Part shown: piece by piece, positions 6,504 to 14,518 of the stretch | Layout of the letters: the number at the start of each line of letters is the position of its first letter | How positions within the stretch are numbered: position 1 is the stretch's first letter | DNA from: Collinsella aerofaciens | GTDB taxonomy: Bacteria; Actinomycetota; Coriobacteriia; Coriobacteriales; Coriobacteriaceae | Direction: 5' to 3' | NCBI GenBank assembly: GCA_030826265.1 | Contig: JAPJOH010000008.1 | Coordinates: forward strand, 1 to 18,194 | DNA length: 18,194 bases | Position numbers and translations under genes: made by a program | Notes under the pieces: generated by a model | Databases searched by the model: none | Told to the model about the DNA's origin: nothing | The model's input: only the letters and a program-made list of their open reading frames with translations

Positions 6504-7299
6504 GACACTTCCCCATTTCCATAGTTACCAAAAGTGGCAAATGGTCACTGTACTTTGAACACGGCCGAGAATTAACAATAAGTTTAGTATCACCGATTTG
6601 ACGAAGATAGCGGCAATCAGTAATGCAGTCCGCCAACTGCCAATCTACAACGATTTGATCGAGCGAATGCCAATAATAGGTACAGTCGCCGGAACCCAAA
6701 TAAAATGAACCCAGATTAGAATTGGACTCTGATAGAAATTCAAGAGCGGGGTTATACATTACTGGATATGACGACCCATCGCTCTCTCTTTCTTTCAATC
6801 TCTTTGCAACCTCTTTGAAAAAGGTCGAATTTAAGGAATCGAGTTTTACCATTTCGGGGTCAAATGGATTGCAATTGAAATCGCCTATCAGCATATTGAG
6901 GCTGCCGGGGTACGACGTCTTTGTAGTATTTAGCTCACTAACGAGTTTTCTTATTATCCTTTCGCGATGATCACCTTTCGGATCGTTGCGCTTGTCTGGC
7001 AGATGAACAATTGAGGTATTCACGGGAACGCCGTCAAGAATTAATGTGCACGTCAGATTTTTAATAACCGCAGAGGCTTGCTGCGAACAAATTGAAGACT
7101 TTACGAGCAGCTTCGTTTTCGTCCTGCCGTCAATGGATTCCACTGTTCGATAACGACCGCCAAGGAGTTCGGTCAATCGCTGAAAGTCAGTTTGATCAGC
7201 CTCCGCAAAAGCCGCTACATCAACGTCATACAGTTGAACGGCAATGTGAACAAGATCTGCAAGGCTCTTGCGAGCTAAATTCCAAAAGAATAATCGCAA
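6493..7299 (-). CDS. endonuclease/exonuclease/phosphatase (EEP) family protein
   Basis: The 268-residue protein contains the full set of EEP (DNase I/ExoIII-like) motifs in order: WN at residue 7, the metal-binding Glu in AFAEAD (about 33), the strand and His of SIVHLPDKRND (about 99), the catalytic GDFN (139-142), SLDQIVVD (212-219), and the C-terminal SDH (251-253). Catalysis therefore looks intact. Substrates in this fold range from DNA and RNA to nucleotides and phospholipids and cannot be told here. The start is a TTG at 7299. It is the only usable start before an in-frame TGA (7318-7320), and it has AGGTGA upstream. The gene lies between the HEPN-like gene (81-bp gap) and the 192-aa gene (11-base overlap). 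Confidence 0.85.
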   Translation of the reverse strand: MRLFFWNLARKSLADLVHIAVQLYDVDVAAFAEADQTDFQRLTELLGGRYRTVESIDGRTKTKLLVKSSICSQQASAVIKNLTCTLILDGVPVNTSIVHLPDKRNDPKGDHRERIIRKLVSELNTTKTSYPGSLNMLIGDFNCNPFDPEMVKLDSLNSTFFKEVAKRLKERESDGSSYPVMYNPALEFLSESNSNLGSFYLGSGDCTYYWHSLDQIVVDWQLADCITDCRYLRQIGDTKLIVNSRPCSKYSDHLPLLVTMEMGKCHGR

Positions 7300-7380
7300 A
7301 ACCTCACCTGGCTGTCCTCATGAGCTCAAACCTTATCCGTCTAAATATACCCTGCGCTTCCGTGTTCTTCATTGACTAAT

Positions 7381-8454
7381 TCATTGTGGTTTAACTGATT
7401 TAGTTTGAGCGCCTATGCTGTCACAAAATAAATCAGCAAGTGAGTCACATAGCTCATCAAACTGAGAGGCGTTCATTAATGGATATAACCTATCTGACAT
7501 ATACCAATTTAGAGGTCTGGCATTGGCATTTGCTCCCTTTGGAATGTCAACATATAGTCCAATTGAATGATTATCGTCTATTAGATCTAATAAATTAAAA
7601 GCCTCAGTTGTCTGCTCTCGGCACAGAGCGCAAAAGGTATCCAGAAATGCCAGACCCTCAACGGCTATATAGTCAGAAACGATCTGATAGAAGGATGCAA
7701 AAGACAGGAGAGGCGTATCACCTTGTTGATATCGCTCTTGGCAGAATGAATCTAACCAGTCGAGCATGGTTCTTCCATCTTGATTAATTGAAGTGCGACG
7801 AAACATCGATATGTTGTTCCTGTCACTAACAATTCCAGATTCAAGGTTAATCGCAAGTCCAAATGTTTGATCTTGTGAGGAATAGTTGACGGGACTTATG
7901 TAGCCGTCGTTATGTTCGCTTGCATTGCGTATTGCCGAAAGCAGAACTACAAATGGATCAGCTTCGAGGATCTCTTTTAGTTTAACCCAATCAGATGAAT
8001 TGACCTCATTAGCCAAAGTGCTGCTCAGTCTGCTAATACTCGTGGTGCATTCTTTTACCACCGCTGAAAAACGAAGGGCTTTGGATATAAAGCCGTGAGC
8101 GTAGTAAACACAGTCGCGCATATAATCAGTGCAGTTGGCGTTATATCTCACTTTAATGGCCTCATCGCGTGATAAATCACATCTCATTAAGAGATCCTTG
8201 CATGCGGTCGCATAATCTGACCAGCATGCGGCAATTCGCTCAAAGGACCCCTGCATACGTCCCAATGAAATCAGACATTCAATTGTTGACGAGTCAAGAG
8301 AATCTCTGATTTTGGTGACGGGAAATCTGCAGTCGGTATTCGGCATATAAGAAACTAGGCTGCAGTTCGAAAATGAAAACTGAGGTACTTCGTTCCAGCG
8401 CCAGGAAGGAGCAACGTACACTGGGCTTGTAATTATCTCGCTCGAATGATCCAT
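7381..8454 (-). CDS. HEPN-like protein with RNASEH motif
   Basis: The 357-residue, largely helical protein has no named family that I recognise. It carries SAIRNASEHND at residues 173-183: R176-N177-(3)-H181 matches the R-N-x3-H form of the R-x4-6-H motif that is the RNase active site of HEPN proteins, and helical segments flank it as in that fold. HEPN proteins act as RNase toxins in abortive infection and toxin-antitoxin systems. Assignment rests on this motif and context, so a chance match cannot be excluded. The ATG at 8454 is preceded by AAGGAG (8463-8468). It is the first gene of the minus-strand cassette with the EEP nuclease and the 192-aa protein, and a long inverted repeat lies in its leader. 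Confidence 0.6.
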   Translation of the reverse strand: MDHSSEIITSPVYVAPSWRWNEVPQFSFSNCSLVSYMPNTDCRFPVTKIRDSLDSSTIECLISLGRMQGSFERIAACWSDYATACKDLLMRCDLSRDEAIKVRYNANCTDYMRDCVYYAHGFISKALRFSAVVKECTTSISRLSSTLANEVNSSDWVKLKEILEADPFVVLLSAIRNASEHNDGYISPVNYSSQDQTFGLAINLESGIVSDRNNISMFRRTSINQDGRTMLDWLDSFCQERYQQGDTPLLSFASFYQIVSDYIAVEGLAFLDTFCALCREQTTEAFNLLDLIDDNHSIGLYVDIPKGANANARPLNWYMSDRLYPLMNASQFDELCDSLADLFCDSIGAQTKSVKPQ

Positions 8455-8473
8455 GAAATCGCTCCTTAATATC

Positions 8474-8510
8474 CATGTTTTAGTTAGCTCTATATGCTAA
8501 GTAAAACATG
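8474..8510. promoter_or_regulatory. 15-bp inverted repeat in the leader of the HEPN-EEP cassette
   Basis: CATGTTTTA (8474-8482) with TTAGC (8484-8488) is mirrored by GCTAA (8496-8500) with TAAAACATG (8502-8510). Only one G-G mismatch (8483/8501) interrupts the symmetry, and a 7-base centre separates the arms. It begins five bases beyond the Shine-Dalgarno sequence of the HEPN-like gene and includes a TATAGA candidate -10 hexamer near its centre on the minus strand. It could be an operator for a dimeric repressor or a hairpin at the mRNA 5' end. Confidence 0.55.
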
Positions 8511-8612
8511 TCGTTCAGCTTCAGGAAAAGCGTGAGGGTTCAATCATTAATGCCAAACTAGTTCTGTCGCTCTCAGATGATGAGGCCATCGTACTGCTCG
8601 TATAGCTTACGT

Positions 8613-8950
8613 TTTGCCTTAACGCGCTTCATGATGCCCTGGATGAGCTCGTGCGGAAGTTGTCGGAGTTGGACTTCATGGTCAGGCGGCACACGCCCAC
8701 GACCGGCTTCGGCTTGCCCCCGTAGGCGCGGTCCCGCACCATCTGCAGCACCTCGTCGGCCACGAAGTCCTTGCGGGTGCGGTTTGCCTCCACGATGGCC
8801 TCGATTAGGTTCTGGGGCACGTCCTTGTAGTTGGCCAGCAGCTGCTTGTGTCCTTTGGGCGGGCAGTAGCCGCCGTAGCCGAAGCTGGGGCTGTTGTAGT
8901 GGCTGCCGATGCGCGGCTCCGGGCACACGCCGTCGATGACGTCGCGGGTT
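8613..8950 (-). pseudogene. ugd (UDP-glucose 6-dehydrogenase) fragment
   Basis: About 338 bases align base for base with 10541-10878 inside the intact ugd gene, at high but not complete identity. The readable text (DVIDGVCPEPRIGSHYNSPS, then FGYGGYCPPKGHKQLL) corresponds to residues about 249-360 of Ugd and includes the active-site cysteine context. It lacks the whole NAD-binding N-terminus and the C-terminal end, and it has a one-base deletion (GGATGAGCTC in place of GGATGGAGCTC on the plus strand) plus a compensated indel pair. It is dead. The many substitutions show it is a diverged paralog remnant and not a recent copy. The surrounding stretches 8511-8612 and 8951-9018 hold no gene I can support. 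Confidence 0.85.
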
Positions 8951-9018
8951 TGGCAGTACGCCACTGCATTTCAAATAATGGCCTGATGAGGTTTTGTATT
9001 GGGTAAAACTGAAAGAAC

Positions 9019-10161
9019 TTGGATGGCCTAAACGGCCAATCAGGAGGTTATTTAATACACCAACTAATAATTCTTGGAAATGGATTCGACTTAACCTGCG
9101 GACTAAAGTCCAAATTCTCAGATTTTTACAGCAACAGGACCAACGGAACAAACTCAATTGAAACGATTCCTGAGAACAAAAGAAACGCCTGGGATGTCGT
9201 TCTTTCTGAAATAAGAGAAAACGACCCATTGTGGTGCAATATCGAGAGTCTTATTTCTGCATACGTTTTCCAGGAAGGCGGGTCTGGTTCAATACTAGAC
9301 AGCATGTACGGCCTTACAGGATTGGCTATTGACATTTCAGGACCAAATCCGCCCCTGCGGCCAAAAGATGTATTATACGAATTTGTGTCGGCTCGGCTTG
9401 GAAAAGAATATGTTTCCCAAAAGGAATTAACTAACTTCCTTCTAACCTCGCTAAAAGATTTCGAGCACATTTTTGCGAGCTATCTCGAAGAACAAGTCGA
9501 TAATAATAAAAAATACGGGGAAAAGGCTGTGGAGTATTATGCAGCCATTCGCAATGCCTGCATTGATAAGGCCCAGCAAAAGAACTATGAAACATCTATC
9601 TTAAACTTTAACTATACAACACCATTAAAATCGGAAGATCAGCAGCTGGGAATTGTTGCTGTCCGGAATATTCATGGCTCACTGGATAGAACGGACACTA
9701 TATTTGGCATTGACGGAAAAGACGTCGCTGAAGACCATCCGGCGCTGCCGTTTACAAAAACATATAGGCTTATGTCATTAGTGCCATACGAAAGCGAAAC
9801 TGCAAAACTCTGCGACAGCAATACCGGTTTCATCAAGATATTCGGACACTCGCTTTCTCGGGCTGACTATTCCTACTTCCAATCGATTTTTGACTCCGTC
9901 AATCTATACGGTGGAGTTACTAAGCTTGTATTTCTATACAAAAAATATCCAAAATAGTCAGATAAAACAGTTGATGAGCAGGCAATTCGCGAAGATCTGT
10001 ACTCACGCATATCGCATCTTCTGTATGAGTATGGAAGCACACTCGACAATAAAGACCATGGAATGAATCTCATGCATAAACTTCTTCTAGAGCAAAGGTT
10101 GCTCATTAAAGACGTTGACGAGAATATATCGGTCTTACCTTCCAATATATATTTGCTTTAA
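9019..10161 (+). pseudogene. abiH: AbiH-family abortive infection protein, with lost ATG and internal amber codon
   Basis: The protein has the AbiH signature: LIILGNGFDL near the N-terminus (residues 16-25 counted from the TTG at 9019), ILNFNYT (about 194-200), NIHGS (217-221) and FGHSLSRADYSYF (275-287). AbiH genes give phage resistance by abortive infection, and the mechanism is poorly known. Two lesions are visible. An ideal ribosome binding site (AGGAGG, 9042-9047) is followed seven bases later by ATA at 9055, where an ATG would be expected, just before HQLIILGNGFD. A TAG at 9955-9957 then stops the frame, although 67 further codons to the TAA at 10159-10161 read as normal AbiH C-terminus (for example DHGMNLMHKLLLEQRLLIKD). 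The gene is on the plus strand, opposite to all its neighbours, and is AT-rich. It is probably inactive unless TTG and readthrough are used. Confidence 0.85.
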
Positions 10162-10268
10162 CACCTAATCCAGATTCGGCTCCCTGAGGTGGTAATTGAA
10201 GAGTAGGATCGGAGAACGTACGTATATCTATAAAAGCGTAATCAAAGGCTAATGGGACTTGTTTAACC

Positions 10269-10308
10269 AAAAGAGGGTGTATCGGTTTGAGCCGATACAC
10301 CCTCTTTT
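10269..10308. terminator. bidirectional terminator between abiH and ugd
   Basis: A perfect 17-bp stem: AAAAGAGGGTGTATCGG (10269-10285) pairs with CCGATACACCCTCTTTT (10292-10308), with a six-base loop. The arms end in A4/T4 runs, so it can act on both strands. It lies between the ends of the convergent abiH gene (10161) and ugd (10356). The rest of 10162-10355 shows no gene. Confidence 0.88.
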
Positions 10309-10355
10309 CAACAATTTGATTTATGCACAAGGACAGAGTCGCCGCAGCCACTCCC

Positions 10356-11615
10356 CTAGTCCCGCTTAAACAAATCCCTCGTGTACACCTTGTCCGCCAC
10401 GTCCGCGAGCTCGTCGCTCCAGCGGTTGGCGACGATAACGTCGCAGCCGGCCTTGAAGGCCTCCAGGTCGTGCGTGACCTCGGAGCCGAAGAACTCCGGC
10501 GCGTCCAGCGTGGGCTCGTAGACCACCACGGGCACGCCCTTGGCCTTCACGCGCTTCATGACGCCCTGGATGGAGCTCGCGCGGAAGTTGTCGGAGTTGG
10601 ACTTCATCGTCAGGCGGTAGACGCCCACGACCGGCTTCTCCTTGCCGGCGTACACGCGGTCCCACACCATCTGCAGCACCTCGTCCGCCACGAAGTCCTT
10701 GCGGGTGCGGTTGGCCTCCACGATGGCCTCGATCAGGTTCTGCGGCACGTCCTTGTAGTTGGCGAGCAGCTGCTTGGTGTCCTTGGGGAGACAGTAGCCG
10801 CCGTAGCCGAAGCTGGGGTTGTTGTAGTGGGAGCCGATGCGCGGCTCCAGGCACACGCCGTCGATGACGTCGCGGGTGTTGAGCGCGCGGACCTCGCAGT
10901 AGGTGTCGAGCTCGTTGAAGTAGGCCACGCGCAGCGCCAGGTAGGTGTTGGCGAAGAGCTTCACGGCCTCTGCCTCGGTGGTTCCCAGCACGAGCTCCGG
11001 GATGCCCCTGGAGCCGTCGGCGTTCACGCGCTCCAGCTCGGAGGGGTCGGCGCCCTGGGCGAGCAGGCCGGCGAACTTCTCCGCCGCGGCGACGGCCTCA
11101 GGGTCGTCCTTCGGCGCGCCAACCACGATGCGGCTGGGGTGCAGGTTGTCGTAGAGCGCTTTGCTCTCGCGCAGGAACTCGGGGCTGAAGAAGATCTTGC
11201 TGTCGCCGAGCCTCTCGCGCAGGACCGCGGTGTAGCCAACGGGGATGGTCGACTTGATGACGATCCAGGCGTCCGGGTTCACCGAGCGAACGGCGGCGAT
11301 GGCGGCCTCGACGGAGCTCGTGTCGAAGAAATTCCTGTCCGAGTCGTAGTTGGTGGGCGTGGCGATCACGGCGTAGTCGGCGTCCGTGTAGGCCTCGGCC
11401 ACGTCCACGGTGGCGTGCAGGTCGAGCTCGCGCTCCCCCGCCTTGGCCTCCGCCAGGAAGCGCTCGATCTCGTCGTCCTGGATGGGCGACTGGTAGTTGT
11501 TGATCTTCTCGACCTTCTCGGGCACGATGTCCAGCGCGTGCACCTCGTTGTACTGCGAAAGAAGTACGGCGAGGGACAGGCCGACATAGCCGGTACCGGC
11601 GACAGCGATTTTCAT
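10356..11615 (-). CDS. ugd: UDP-glucose 6-dehydrogenase
   Basis: The enzyme oxidises UDP-glucose twice with NAD+ to UDP-glucuronate, a precursor of acidic capsule sugars. The 419-residue protein opens with MKIAVAGTGYVGLSL (Rossmann GxGxxG at 7-12), has IVIKSTIPVGYT (about 118-129), the helix with K219 (EAEAVKLFANTYLALRV) and the active-site cysteine in GGYCLPKDTK (C275). The ATG at 11615 is chosen because homologs begin with this strand. The open frame extends 30 bases further up but no family sequence is there. It is the last gene of the polysaccharide cluster, 62 bases after the flippase, ends in TAG and is followed by a strong terminator. Codon use is GC-rich compared with the AT-rich abiH and nuclease genes. 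A decayed fragment of a paralog lies at 8613-8950. A UDP-mannose/UDP-GlcNAc dehydrogenase is a less likely alternative. Confidence 0.88.
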   Translation of the reverse strand: MKIAVAGTGYVGLSLAVLLSQYNEVHALDIVPEKVEKINNYQSPIQDDEIERFLAEAKAGERELDLHATVDVAEAYTDADYAVIATPTNYDSDRNFFDTSSVEAAIAAVRSVNPDAWIVIKSTIPVGYTAVLRERLGDSKIFFSPEFLRESKALYDNLHPSRIVVGAPKDDPEAVAAAEKFAGLLAQGADPSELERVNADGSRGIPELVLGTTEAEAVKLFANTYLALRVAYFNELDTYCEVRALNTRDVIDGVCLEPRIGSHYNNPSFGYGGYCLPKDTKQLLANYKDVPQNLIEAIVEANRTRKDFVADEVLQMVWDRVYAGKEKPVVGVYRLTMKSNSDNFRASSIQGVMKRVKAKGVPVVVYEPTLDAPEFFGSEVTHDLEAFKAGCDVIVANRWSDELADVADKVYTRDLFKRD

Positions 11616-11677
11616 GGGAATCTTCTTTCTATCTGGGGTTTTCAAGGTGCCATACGTGATGGAACGATCAGAATGAG

Positions 11678-13108
11678 CTATCTCTTAATTAGAGCCGTGA
11701 GGTATTTCAGCTGGCCAGTGAGCGCATATCCAGTGATTAGCGCAATGCTGCTCACAAGCAACTTTACGATGAGAGAGAGGAAAACATCTTCCATGGGTAT
11801 AAAGGCGCCAACTCCCGCAACAGCAGCAATGCCCACGATGCCAACAGCAATCTCAGGCAAGAAATTTAGCAGGCAATAGTAAGGTCTGCCGAAACCACGT
11901 TTCACTAGGAAATACGCTAGAGGAACCATATGAAGGCAGTATGCTACGAAGATGCCGTAAGCCACTGTGAGGATGGAACCGCCAGCCAGGCCCGCCACCA
12001 GCCCGGAAATGGTGATCGCGGTGTTCACAAGACCAACCTTAAACATGTAATCGGTGCGTCCTATGCTCTGGAAAAACGCACCCGAAGGGTTGCCCATCAT
12101 CTGGAAGTAGACCGACAAAGCAAGCACGGCGAACACCGGCGCGGCTTGCTCCCATCCTGGCCCGTAGAAGACAGCAATGATTTCCGCCGAAGCACAGCTG
12201 AATACCACCGCCACAGCAACACCCACTAGCGAGAGCAGCTTTTCGATACGCATCCAGCACTCGTAGATGCGGTCGACATCGTCTTGATGCTCTGCCATGA
12301 ACGGCTGGATGACCGAGCCTATGACACTGGAGAACGCTGTCATGGGATAGGTTGTCAATTTATAAGCCTTATCGTAAAAGCCCAAGGCCGCAGTTCCCTG
12401 CACACCGCCAACGAGCATGTTATCGAGGTTGCGGGAGAAGTAATTGACCAAGCTGAACCCAAACTGGTAAGCAGAATAGGAGAATATCTTCTTAAGCGTG
12501 CAAATGAAATGAGCGTTTATCTGCCTGATTGGTCGCGCTACGATGTTCCAGAAGAACACCACCGCTGCAGATAGCACAGTCTGAAGGACGAGCGCATAGC
12601 AGCCCGCACCCAAGGCGGAGGCCGCGATTGCGACCCCTCCAGAGACTACTGTAGCCGCCACAAGACGTACGCCAATGGCGGCGAAGCGCAACTCCTTGAG
12701 CATAAGGCCATTTGGCACCATATTGAGCGTGGAGAACAGCAGCGCGGGGGCCGAGGCAAGGCACAAGGGCACAAGCCGGGCGTCCCCGTAGACTGCGGCG
12801 ATGAATGGCGATGCGGCACAAAAGGCCAGAGAAAGCCCTGCAGCCAAAAGTGCCGAAAATGCAAATAGACCGCCATAATCACGTTCCGTAAGGTCGCGAT
12901 ACTGCACGATAGCAGTGCCCACGCCCATATCAGAAAGCAAGCTGAATAGCCCAGTGAACACGGTGACAATAGCCATAAGCCCAAAGTCACCCGGCGAGAT
13001 AAGTCTTGCCAGCACAGCCGTTATCACGAGTTGAGCACCCATGCTGACATACTTAGACCCAAACTGCATAAGGGCAGCACTGCGCATGCCCGTATTTGAT
13101 TTAGACAC
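11678..13108 (-). CDS. Wzx-like polysaccharide flippase
   Basis: A multi-spanning membrane protein of about 476 residues with the polysaccharide-transporter N-terminus SALMQFGSKYVSMGAQLVIT-like text, then VLARLISPGDFGLMAIVTVF and the DMGVGTAIVQYRDLTERDYG block, typical of lipopolysaccharide-type flippases (RfbX/Wzx of the MOP superfamily). It moves lipid-linked repeat units across the membrane for Wzy polymerisation. The frame is open to 13309, but the extra N-terminal 67 residues are the tail of a ruined acetyltransferase (WIGCCVQIMSGVTVG...), so the start is the GTG at 13108 or the ATG at 13087. Both have poor ribosome binding sites. Length and hydrophobic helices fit an intact flippase. 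It is between the dead acetyltransferase and ugd. Confidence 0.82.
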   Translation of the reverse strand: MSKSNTGMRSAALMQFGSKYVSMGAQLVITAVLARLISPGDFGLMAIVTVFTGLFSLLSDMGVGTAIVQYRDLTERDYGGLFAFSALLAAGLSLAFCAASPFIAAVYGDARLVPLCLASAPALLFSTLNMVPNGLMLKELRFAAIGVRLVAATVVSGGVAIAASALGAGCYALVLQTVLSAAVVFFWNIVARPIRQINAHFICTLKKIFSYSAYQFGFSLVNYFSRNLDNMLVGGVQGTAALGFYDKAYKLTTYPMTAFSSVIGSVIQPFMAEHQDDVDRIYECWMRIEKLLSLVGVAVAVVFSCASAEIIAVFYGPGWEQAAPVFAVLALSVYFQMMGNPSGAFFQSIGRTDYMFKVGLVNTAITISGLVAGLAGGSILTVAYGIFVAYCLHMVPLAYFLVKRGFGRPYYCLLNFLPEIAVGIVGIAAVAGVGAFIPMEDVFLSLIVKLLVSSIALITGYALTGQLKYLTALIKR

Positions 13109-13129
13109 TTTCCATATTCCAAACTTTAG

Positions 13130-13520
13130 CGGCCTCAATGGCCTGGTATATCTGTTCCTCTTGTGGATTACACGCGCCGGCACGCCGCCAACAACCGGTC
13201 GCTCCGGGAAATTACGCGCGACCACTTCACCCACAATGGCGTGCGAGCCAACAGTGACGCCGGACATTATTTGTACGCAGCACCCGATCCAAGCGTCATT
13301 GCCCAACACTTTCTCAGCCCAACGTTGCTTTGCTCATTCATCGGTTTATCAAGTCTTTGATGGCGATGCAAGACCGTACGCACGAGAGAACCATAGGCAA
13401 CATTCAGTCGCGCCCAATGACGTCTTTCACGCATTCGAGGTAGCCAGCATCCCACCGTTGACATACGCCCCTCCCGATGAATATATGTTCAGGATAACGA
13501 ATCGCTATGTCGGCCGTCGG
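13130..13520 (-). pseudogene. hexapeptide-repeat acetyltransferase, multiply frameshifted
   Basis: Pieces of a left-handed beta-helix acetyltransferase are spread over three frames. HIFIGRG (near 13480) joins AYVNGGMLATSNA after one base too many in a G-run. Then NVAYGSLVRTVLHRHQRLDK follows in another frame. Then comes VLGNDAWIGCCVQIMSGVTV, followed by GSHAIVGEVVARNFPERPVV and the GGVPARVIHKR ending, in the frame that runs into the flippase. The order is correct for the family, with at least three lesions. Intact homologs O-acetylate sugars in capsule and O-antigen repeats. The ends are approximate. Its loss should change acetylation of the polymer. No intact gene lies in the 500-bp gap between the flippase start and the glycosyltransferase stop. 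Confidence 0.7.
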
Positions 13521-13608
13521 TCAACCGAGAGAGCCGATCCCCCTCAGTTCCTGCATGTTAGTCTCAAGTCATTCGTAAGCCTTGGATTGCGAAAGCCTAT
13601 TCTGAACA

Positions 13609-14511
13609 TTAGGAAGAAGTCACACGATATCCCTCCTCGAAATACGATGGACTCAATCCATAGCGGCACATGAGCTCGGCCATGATGGCATCGTTACGCC
13701 CTCCCGCCACATTCGCGTTGCAAAGAGCGTCTGAACGAGGACCCTCCAATTGATAGGGATGATTCTGTCTGTTCGGAGCATATGCCACCTCGATGCCGTT
13801 GGCGAGCTCGAAGAACTTGAGATAAAGGTCATCTGCAGGCCAGGCTACTCCACGTATGGCCTCTATATCCAGCGATGCGAGGTCGAAGGCTGCGACAGGA
13901 TACAACGCCCCGGCGCCACCGGTTGCAAGCAACCGGCGGCTGGGGACTGAAAAAGCGTCCTTATGCTCCCAGGCCCATTTTTCATAAGGAAGTAAATCTC
14001 CCGCAGCATCAAATCCTATGAGATGGCAGCGCCTTGCCACAACGCAATAGGGAACAGTCTCGTGGGCTGTGAGAAGCGATTCGACCATATCTGCTGGGTA
14101 GATGAGGTCATCGTCCGCTGTGATAATGAGCGAGTCCGGGAACTCTTGAAATGCGAAGAGATATTTCTTGTGCGGCCCCAAATCCTCGTAACCCATTCTG
14201 ATTTCAAGACCATATTGTTCAAGGTCAAGCAAATCATCGGAAAGCGTGTCCCTTTGGATAGACTCATCAAGATAAAGCAGAACCTTTGAGGGTCTCACTG
14301 ATTGCATGAGTAGGGAACGGATGGCCATATGGACCGCATTGAGACGCGCCCCATAGCTTGTAAGAGATATATATGTATTATTGCTGATAGGTGCGCTCGT
14401 GTAAGGGCGAAAATCAAATTTACTGACCTCACGCAGCCTGGAACGTCTCTCAATCTCGAACCCAACAAGCGAAGGGTGCCTAACATAGCGAGCGGCTTTT
14501 CTTAATAACAT
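13609..14511 (-). CDS. glycosyltransferase with TADDDLIYP motif
   Basis: The ATG at 14511 is preferred because AGGA lies eight bases upstream and the previous gene ends at 14519; the open frame reaches 14649 but that part overlaps the neighbour. The 300-residue product has the N-terminal YISLTSYGARLNAVHMAIRS block and a metal-binding D-rich motif SLIITADDDLIYPA (D133-135), as in GT-A capsule glycosyltransferases whose start reads I-S-L-T-S-Y-G. No transmembrane segment is visible. It likely adds a sugar to the lipid-linked repeat unit on the cytoplasmic face. The acceptor and donor cannot be told. It follows the GT2 gene by seven bases, in one operon. Confidence 0.75.
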   Translation of the reverse strand: MLLRKAARYVRHPSLVGFEIERRSRLREVSKFDFRPYTSAPISNNTYISLTSYGARLNAVHMAIRSLLMQSVRPSKVLLYLDESIQRDTLSDDLLDLEQYGLEIRMGYEDLGPHKKYLFAFQEFPDSLIITADDDLIYPADMVESLLTAHETVPYCVVARRCHLIGFDAAGDLLPYEKWAWEHKDAFSVPSRRLLATGGAGALYPVAAFDLASLDIEAIRGVAWPADDLYLKFFELANGIEVAYAPNRQNHPYQLEGPRSDALCNANVAGGRNDAIMAELMCRYGLSPSYFEEGYRVTSS

Positions 14512-14518
14512 GCAATTC

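Noticed and set aside
8573..9229. A 218-codon minus-strand frame over the ugd fragment and the start of abiH
   Set aside because: It is an out-of-frame reading of the ugd remnant joined to antisense abiH sequence. Only its last residues (IQGIMKRVKAK) are real Ugd text after the frameshift.
955..9957. Amber codon reassignment, because three interrupted genes (DUF3825, MNT, abiH) all break at TAG
   Set aside because: TAG is also the normal terminal stop of ugd (10356), the flippase (11678), the GT2 gene (14519), the EEP gene (6493) and the 192-aa gene (5925), so it must terminate here. Independent mutations are the simpler explanation.
8613..10878. The two ugd sequences as long direct repeats of a composite mobile element
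   Set aside because: There is no transposase, no terminal inverted repeats, and the copies differ at many positions, so this is paralog decay rather than an element border.
10323..11879. A 518-codon plus-strand open frame opposite ugd
   Set aside because: It is the shadow of GC-rich ugd codons, with a Val/Gly/His/Arg-biased composition and no family motifs.
11678..13309. A 543-aa acetyltransferase-flippase fusion protein
   Set aside because: The N-terminal part is only the last frame of a multiply frameshifted acetyltransferase without its own start, and the flippase family begins near 13087-13108.
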